From an archaeon (GTDB lineage: Archaea > Thermoplasmatota > Thermoplasmata > Methanomassiliicoccales > Methanomethylophilaceae): 8,986 nucleotides of DNA. Made by a program: the position numbers and the translations under genes. This document shows positions 5,132-8,986 of the stretch, piece by piece. The stretch's first letter is position 1; each line of letters opens with the position of its first letter. The DNA is taken from positions 1 through 8,986 of the forward strand of contig JAKSHV010000035.1 of NCBI GenBank assembly GCA_024399225.1. The letters run 5' to 3'. The notes beneath the pieces were generated by a model. The model was not told the DNA's origin. It saw nothing but the letters and a program-made list of their open reading frames with translations, and searched no databases.

Positions 5132-5878
5132 ATGGAATTGCAGGACGAGATCGAGGATTATTGGACGCGTCGCGGAAACGGATTCTCCCGCTCCATCAAC
5201 GATGAGTTCGAGAACGGAAACAACACTGTCCGTGAGGAACTTCTCAGCAAGCTGGGTCTTTCCAAAGGTATGAAGGTCCTCGACATCGGATGCGGACCCG
5301 GTTACTTCGAGTTGATCCTCAAAGATATGGGGTTGGAACTTTACGGCATCGATTACTCCAACGGGATGGTCGAGAACGCAAAAGTAAACATGGAACACCA
5401 TGGTATCAAGGCAGATATCCGCAGAATGGATGCCCAGGCACTCGAATTCGAAGATTGCATGTTCGATGCGGTGATATCCCGTAATGTCCTGTGGAGTCTT
5501 GTAAGGCCCCGCGATGCATATTCCGAGATCCTCAGGGTCATGAAACCCGGAGCAAAAGCAGTAATCATCGATGGAAACTACTATCTGCATTTATTCGACA
5601 AGCGTTACGAAAGGAAAGCGCCCCCCGTAATGCCTAAACATAAGGACTTCGCAGGTTCACACTACAAATTCAATGACGAAAAAGTCGATTTCAACGAAAT
5701 AACCGAACTTGCAAAAGGTCTCCCACTTAGCAAGGAGATACGTCCCAACTGGGATTTCTCCGTTCTTTCTGAAATGCCCTGCAGCAACATCGATGTTTCG
5801 ATTAGGGCAAGGGCAGACGATTCCGGATTCCGCAGAATCGGAATGTTCACAATCACAATCACTAAGGAGGTTCTCTGA
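5132..5878 (+). CDS. Class I SAM-dependent methyltransferase linked to the ABC transporter
   Basis: A 248-residue soluble methyltransferase with canonical motif I VLDIGCGPGYFEL (49-61), the acidic motif II region LYGIDYSNGMV, RNVLWSL (117-123) and DGNYYL (147-152). It is clearly paralogous to the methyltransferase part of the protein at 2102-3232: the two share RN[IV]LW, DGN[WY]YL..FD and an ELAK.LP.S...RP.WD.S.L block near the C-terminus. Unlike that protein it has an intact glycine motif and no DNA-binding domain, so it is probably the active enzyme. The substrate is unknown; candidates are the transported ligand, a metallophore or a metal(loid). It starts at ATG 5132 with AGGT (5121-5124) eight bases or so upstream. 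Its TGA overlaps the permease ATG by one base (TGATG), so the two are translationally coupled. Confidence 0.85.
   Translation: MELQDEIEDYWTRRGNGFSRSINDEFENGNNTVREELLSKLGLSKGMKVLDIGCGPGYFELILKDMGLELYGIDYSNGMVENAKVNMEHHGIKADIRRMDAQALEFEDCMFDAVISRNVLWSLVRPRDAYSEILRVMKPGAKAVIIDGNYYLHLFDKRYERKAPPVMPKHKDFAGSHYKFNDEKVDFNEITELAKGLPLSKEIRPNWDFSVLSEMPCSNIDVSIRARADDSGFRRIGMFTITITKEVL
5864..5870 (+). promoter_or_regulatory. Strong ribosome binding site of the permease gene
   Basis: AAGGAGG lies inside the 3' end of the methyltransferase gene, seven bases before the ATG at 5878. It fixes that start despite the overlap with the preceding stop and points to coupled, efficient initiation. Confidence 0.75.
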
Positions 5879-6945
5879 TGTCAGACTACGATTCGGACGA
5901 GATGGTCTCCAGCTATAACAAATACGTATTCAGGAAACTCCTGTTCATCGTGATCTGCGTAGTAATCATGATCGCAGTGATCGGCTACGCTTCCACCATC
6001 GGATCTGCAGGACTCTCCCCTATTGACGTATACAAGACCATCTACAATCATTTCTTCAACAAATCAGCTATCAACGGCACCAACGATTGGGTCGTCTTCA
6101 CTATCCGTCTTCCTCGTATCATGACCGGACTTGTCGCCGGTATGTCTCTCGGAATCGCCGGAGCCGCTATGCAGAGTATGATGAAGAACCCTCTAGCAGA
6201 CCCCTACACCACCGGTATCTCCTCCGGAGCATCCTTCGGTGCAACCCTTGCAATCGGTCTCGGATTCACACTCTTCGGACTCGGAGGTTCCTCCGGAATC
6301 ATCGTTATGGCATTCGTCTTCTCTCTGATTCCTGCCGCAGTCATCATCATGGTCTCTTCCATGAAACACACCTCTGCAGCTACCATGATCCTTTCCGGTA
6401 TCGCGGTCATGTATCTCTTCAATGCACTGACCACCATCATCAAGCTGAGTCTTTCCGAGACCAGTCTTGCAGCAGTATACCAGTGGTCCATCGGTGACCT
6501 TTCCGGTTCCACCTGGGAATCCTTCCAGGTGATCGCAATCTTCGGACTTATCGGAGGAGTCATCCTCATGGCAATGTCCAAGAAACTCAACATCCTCATC
6601 ACCGGAGACAAGAACGCAAAGGCACTGGGTCTTGATGCACACAAGCTCAGGATCGCTCTGCTCATCATCATCTCCCTCATGGCCGCATCCGTCGTATGTT
6701 TCACCGGAATCATCGGTTTCGTCGGACTTGTCGCCCCTCATATCGTAAGGATCTTCCTTGGATCCGACAACAGGTACCTGATCCCGGCATCCGCTGCCTT
6801 CGGAGCAGTGCTGCTGATGGTATCCGACCTCATCTCCAGGACGATCATAGCACCTACCTTCCTCCCTGTAGGAGTAATCACCGCCTTCATCGGATGTCCC
6901 ATGTTCCTGTGGCTTCTCATCAAGGCAAGGAAAAGCATGTGGTGA
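5878..6945 (+). CDS. FecCD/BtuC-family ABC transporter permease
   Basis: A 355-residue polytopic membrane protein with about nine or ten hydrophobic helices after a short polar N-terminus (residues 1-20). Family hallmarks are RLPR (77-80), then the conserved QSMMKNPLADP (99-109) and GISSGASFGA in the following helix. GDKNAKALGLDAHKLR is the cytoplasmic coupling segment that contacts the ATPase, and IGFVGLVAPHIVR is the typical late motif. Two copies would form the translocation path for an iron-siderophore, heme, cobalamin or related substrate delivered by the binding protein. Its length matches the family (about 330-360). It overlaps the upstream methyltransferase gene by one base and is six bases from the ATPase gene, so these three form one unit. 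The sequence does not distinguish the substrate within the family. Confidence 0.93.
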   Translation: MSDYDSDEMVSSYNKYVFRKLLFIVICVVIMIAVIGYASTIGSAGLSPIDVYKTIYNHFFNKSAINGTNDWVVFTIRLPRIMTGLVAGMSLGIAGAAMQSMMKNPLADPYTTGISSGASFGATLAIGLGFTLFGLGGSSGIIVMAFVFSLIPAAVIIMVSSMKHTSAATMILSGIAVMYLFNALTTIIKLSLSETSLAAVYQWSIGDLSGSTWESFQVIAIFGLIGGVILMAMSKKLNILITGDKNAKALGLDAHKLRIALLIIISLMAASVVCFTGIIGFVGLVAPHIVRIFLGSDNRYLIPASAAFGAVLLMVSDLISRTIIAPTFLPVGVITAFIGCPMFLWLLIKARKSMW

Positions 6946-6947
6946 TC
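6941..6947 (+). promoter_or_regulatory. Ribosome binding site of the ATPase gene, overlapping the permease stop
   Basis: GGTGATC is a perfect match to part of the archaeal anti-Shine-Dalgarno complement (GGAGGTGATCC). It includes the permease TGA stop (6943-6945) and sits four bases before the ATG at 6952, consistent with termination-reinitiation coupling. Confidence 0.6.
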
Positions 6948-6951
6948 TCAA

Positions 6952-7806
6952 ATGTTCGGAAAATCCAACAACACCCAGGCAGAACCCGAGTACGAGAACA
7001 TTCAGGACAGGCCTCTGCTCAATGTCGAGCTCAAGGACCTGGAATTCGGATACGATCCCAAGCGTCCCGTCCTCAGGAACATCACCCACACATTCAACAC
7101 CCCAGAGTTCATATGCATTATGGGCCCAAACGGAGTGGGTAAGTCGACTCTTATCCATTGTATCAACAAGATCCTCAAACCCACCGGGGGTGTTGTACTT
7201 ATCAACGGCAACGACACCGCCAACATGAAGCTGAAAGAGGTCGCCAAGGATATCGGATATGTCCCTGCACAGTCGGAGGATTCATTCCCTCTGACCGTCG
7301 TGGACACTGTCATGGTGGGTCTCCAGAACGACTTCAAGTTCGGTACCAGGAAGGAAGACCTCGAGAGGGTATACGAGACCCTCAAGATGCTCAGCATCGA
7401 GCACCTCGCAATGAGGGATTTCAACGAGCTCTCCGCAGGTCAGCACCAGAAGGTCATGCTTGCAAGAGGACTTGTCAGGCAGCCTCCTCTTGTCCTCCTC
7501 GACGAGCCTACCTCCAACCTGGATATCAGGCACCAGATCGAGGTAACCAAGACTCTGGCACAGATGCCCAAGCTGACCAACAGCATCGTCATCATGATCA
7601 GTCACGATATCAACATCACTGCAAAGTATGCTGACAAGATCATGATGATCTCCAAGGGCGGAATCTATGCTTATGGAACACCTATGGAGGTCCTTACCAA
7701 GGAAGCCCTCAGGGACGTCTACGGTGTGGATGCCGACATCATCGAAAGAGACGGAAGGCCCCATATCATTTTGAATGATTCCATTCCGATTCCTAAGGAA
7801 GTCTAA
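6952..7806 (+). CDS. ABC transporter ATP-binding protein, FecE/BtuD type
   Basis: A 284-residue ATPase that powers the permease encoded just upstream. All nucleotide-binding motifs are present: Walker A GPNGVGKST (58-66), a Q-loop in VPAQSEDSFPLTVVDTV, an ABC signature LSAGQ (160-164, with Ala for the usual first Gly), Walker B LVLLDEP (180-186) and the switch His in ISHD (H218). A polar N-terminal extension of about 25 residues precedes the first strand, slightly longer than typical for the family. The C-terminal VYGVDADIIERDGRPHII segment is characteristic of FecE-type subunits. It is the last gene of the transport unit and is followed by a terminator. Confidence 0.95.
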   Translation: MFGKSNNTQAEPEYENIQDRPLLNVELKDLEFGYDPKRPVLRNITHTFNTPEFICIMGPNGVGKSTLIHCINKILKPTGGVVLINGNDTANMKLKEVAKDIGYVPAQSEDSFPLTVVDTVMVGLQNDFKFGTRKEDLERVYETLKMLSIEHLAMRDFNELSAGQHQKVMLARGLVRQPPLVLLDEPTSNLDIRHQIEVTKTLAQMPKLTNSIVIMISHDINITAKYADKIMMISKGGIYAYGTPMEVLTKEALRDVYGVDADIIERDGRPHIILNDSIPIPKEV

Positions 7807-7814
7807 ACGGATTA

Positions 7815-7838
7815 GGGGGAGAAATCCCCCGAATTTTT
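7815..7838 (+). terminator. Terminator of the transport operon
   Basis: GGGGGA (7815-7820) and TCCCCC (7825-7830) pair around a GAAA tetraloop, followed by GAATTTTT. It lies nine bases after the ATPase stop. Confidence 0.8.
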
Positions 7839-7849
7839 ATTGAAAATAT

Positions 7850-7867
7850 GACGGCCCTAGGGCCGTC
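7850..7867 (-). terminator. Palindromic terminator of the topoisomerase VI operon
   Basis: GACGGCCCTAGGGCCGTC is a perfect 18-bp palindrome four bases beyond the top6A stop. On the minus strand it is followed by ATATTTTCAATAAAAATT. Being self-complementary, it could also back up the plus-strand terminator at 7815-7838. Confidence 0.65.
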
Positions 7868-7871
7868 GGTT

Positions 7872-8960
7872 TCACATAATTCCCATCTGGGTCAGTTTCT
7901 CGGGAAGGTACGTATCTGTTACAAAGTCCAGACCGTATTTTGCCAAGGCCTGCTGCTCAGATTTCTTGTTCATTTCGAGCATGGCATGGATCTCGGTGTC
8001 CCAGAATTCGTCGGTGAACCTGGGATCGGAGAGTTCGGCCTTCAATGCATTGATGTCCTTGTCGCTGAGTTTGTCGGTGGGCAGATCGTAGTTGAGGATG
8101 TCCGATGCGGTGATTCCCACGAATTGTGCGGTGGGAGTTGCAAGGAAGTCCGAAAGGTGTGCGGTCTTGATCGCACCGTATGCAATGGATGCGAAGATCC
8201 TGAACGACCAGGGATCACCATCGGTGAATACGACGATGGGGAGACCCTCTTCCTCGTTGAGCCTTTTGATGAGCCTTCTGGTGGAACGTGTGGGCTGACC
8301 GGATAAGTGGACAAGGAGACAGTTCTCCCTTTCCGGGAACCCGTTCTCGATGAGACGAGCGAACATTCCTCCGGTCTCGATCGCCATGACGAATTTCAGG
8401 TTGTGACCTTTGATCCCGAAAGTTTCCTTCTCGACCGTGTACGGGATTCCGAATCCTGCCTCGGTGACATCGTCCATACAGTTGGTGACCTTAGGACCTT
8501 TCTTGGTCTGGATCTCGAAGTTGATGTCTCCGTAGACGTGGGCACTTCCTTCCTCGGGTCTGAGCTTGAAATCCTCTCTCATGCAGCTGGTCATGGTCTC
8601 TAGATCCTCTGCAAGCAGGTTGCTTTCATCCTGGGAATGGAATTTGGCCTGGTTCCATCCTTCGGAGATGTAGTACATTTCCCTTAAGGTAGAGGACTTG
8701 TTGTCACGGATCATCTGGTTGATGAAGTCGGTGGTGTAGACCGTTCTCAGAAGGGTGGTTGCACCCTGTGTGGTCTTTGCCGAACGGGAGGTCTTCATGT
8801 TGCCGTATTTCCATACCTGGGTCATAGGGTCGAACTCAATGTTCCTCTTGGACCTGAGCGGAAGCTGTACGTGGGGGATATCACCTTTGTCGAGATCCTC
8901 GTAGAGGCCTTCGGCGATCCTGGTGAGGCTTTCCATTGCGATCTGCTGTCTCTCGTTCAT
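7872..8960 (-). CDS. top6A: DNA topoisomerase VI subunit A (Spo11-like)
   Basis: The 362-residue DNA-cleaving subunit of the type IIB topoisomerase, which relaxes and decatenates DNA as an A2B2 complex with ATP-hydrolysing Top6B. The N-terminal winged-helix (CAP-like) domain holds the catalytic tyrosine in LREMYYISEGW (Y96/Y97; the second Tyr, Y97, by analogy with Spo11). The Toprim domain carries its metal ligands in VMAIETGG (E195) and TDGDPWSF (D247, D249). The length matches archaeal homologues. Translation starts at ATG 8960, seven bases after AAGGAGG (8974-8968, minus strand), and overlaps the end of the upstream gene by four bases (ATGA). That gene is presumably top6B. The stop is TGA at 7874-7872. 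Nothing looks damaged or unusual. Confidence 0.95.
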   Translation of the reverse strand: MNERQQIAMESLTRIAEGLYEDLDKGDIPHVQLPLRSKRNIEFDPMTQVWKYGNMKTSRSAKTTQGATTLLRTVYTTDFINQMIRDNKSSTLREMYYISEGWNQAKFHSQDESNLLAEDLETMTSCMREDFKLRPEEGSAHVYGDINFEIQTKKGPKVTNCMDDVTEAGFGIPYTVEKETFGIKGHNLKFVMAIETGGMFARLIENGFPERENCLLVHLSGQPTRSTRRLIKRLNEEEGLPIVVFTDGDPWSFRIFASIAYGAIKTAHLSDFLATPTAQFVGITASDILNYDLPTDKLSDKDINALKAELSDPRFTDEFWDTEIHAMLEMNKKSEQQALAKYGLDFVTDTYLPEKLTQMGIM

Positions 8961-8986
8961 TCATCTGCCTCCTTTTCGAATTCTTC
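8957..8986 (-). CDS. top6B: C-terminal tail of the upstream gene, presumably topoisomerase VI subunit B (partial)
   Basis: Nine residues, EEFEKEADE, read in from the right edge and end in a TGA at 8959-8957 that overlaps the top6A ATG by four bases. The frame contains the top6A ribosome binding site. Identification as top6B rests only on the usual archaeal top6B-top6A gene order; the fragment is too short to identify by itself. Confidence 0.55.
   Translation of the reverse strand, partial: EEFEKEADE

Noticed and set aside
6193..7158. A 321-codon minus-strand frame across the permease and the start of the ATPase gene
   Set aside because: Composition is Asp/Gly/Glu/Cys-rich and motif-free, and it spans the junction of two clearly real genes on the other strand.
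2102..7806. Reading the locus as an arsenic resistance operon because of the ArsR domain and methyltransferases
   Set aside because: The ArsR domain lacks the ELCVCDL metal site, neither methyltransferase shows a clear ArsM-type cysteine set, and the transporter is a FecCD-type importer rather than an arsenite exporter.
7848..8306. A 152-codon plus-strand frame opposite top6A
   Set aside because: It lies antisense to the Toprim domain of top6A and starts inside the palindromic terminator. No recognisable protein pattern.

Overview
The window is archaeal. It carries a Sec61-beta/SecG translocon subunit, a class I lysyl-tRNA synthetase and the subunits of DNA topoisomerase VI. Promoters are TATA-type and several appear leaderless, and the Shine-Dalgarno sequences match the archaeal 16S 3' end. 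The gene content, together with a dockerin-bearing solute-binding protein and a complete absence of TAG stops among the ten visible gene ends, fits a methanogen-like Thermoplasmatota of the Methanomassiliicoccales type. That lineage assignment is inference, not proof.

Layout. Positions 1-54 are the tail of an unidentified gene followed by a hairpin terminator. A small secG gene (199-363, minus) and lysK (451-1998, plus) are divergent from a shared promoter region of under 90 bp; both look leaderless. From 2102 to 7806 lies an accessory transport locus on the plus strand. Its genes are: a SAM-methyltransferase fused to a C-terminal ArsR-type winged helix (2102-3232), a membrane-anchored solute-binding protein with an N-terminal dockerin-like region (3436-5076), a second, paralogous methyltransferase (5132-5878), a FecCD/BtuC-type permease (5878-6945) and its ATPase (6952-7806). 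Convergent to this is the topoisomerase VI operon (top6B tail and top6A, minus strand, 7872-8986).

How the genes fit together. The last three transport-locus genes are tightly packed and probably translationally coupled. The binding-protein gene has its own strong promoter and is followed by a terminator, so it is probably made in excess over the permease and ATPase. The most interesting signal is an inverted repeat, TTGGA-N7-TCCAA. It sits over the probable TATA box of the methyltransferase-ArsR gene and over the predicted transcription start of the binding-protein gene, with further copies of the half-sites in both intergenic regions. I infer that the fusion protein is an autoregulating, SAM- or ligand-sensing repressor of a BtuFCD/siderophore-family importer. 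The second methyltransferase may modify the imported compound or make the metallophore. The substrate cannot be read from sequence.
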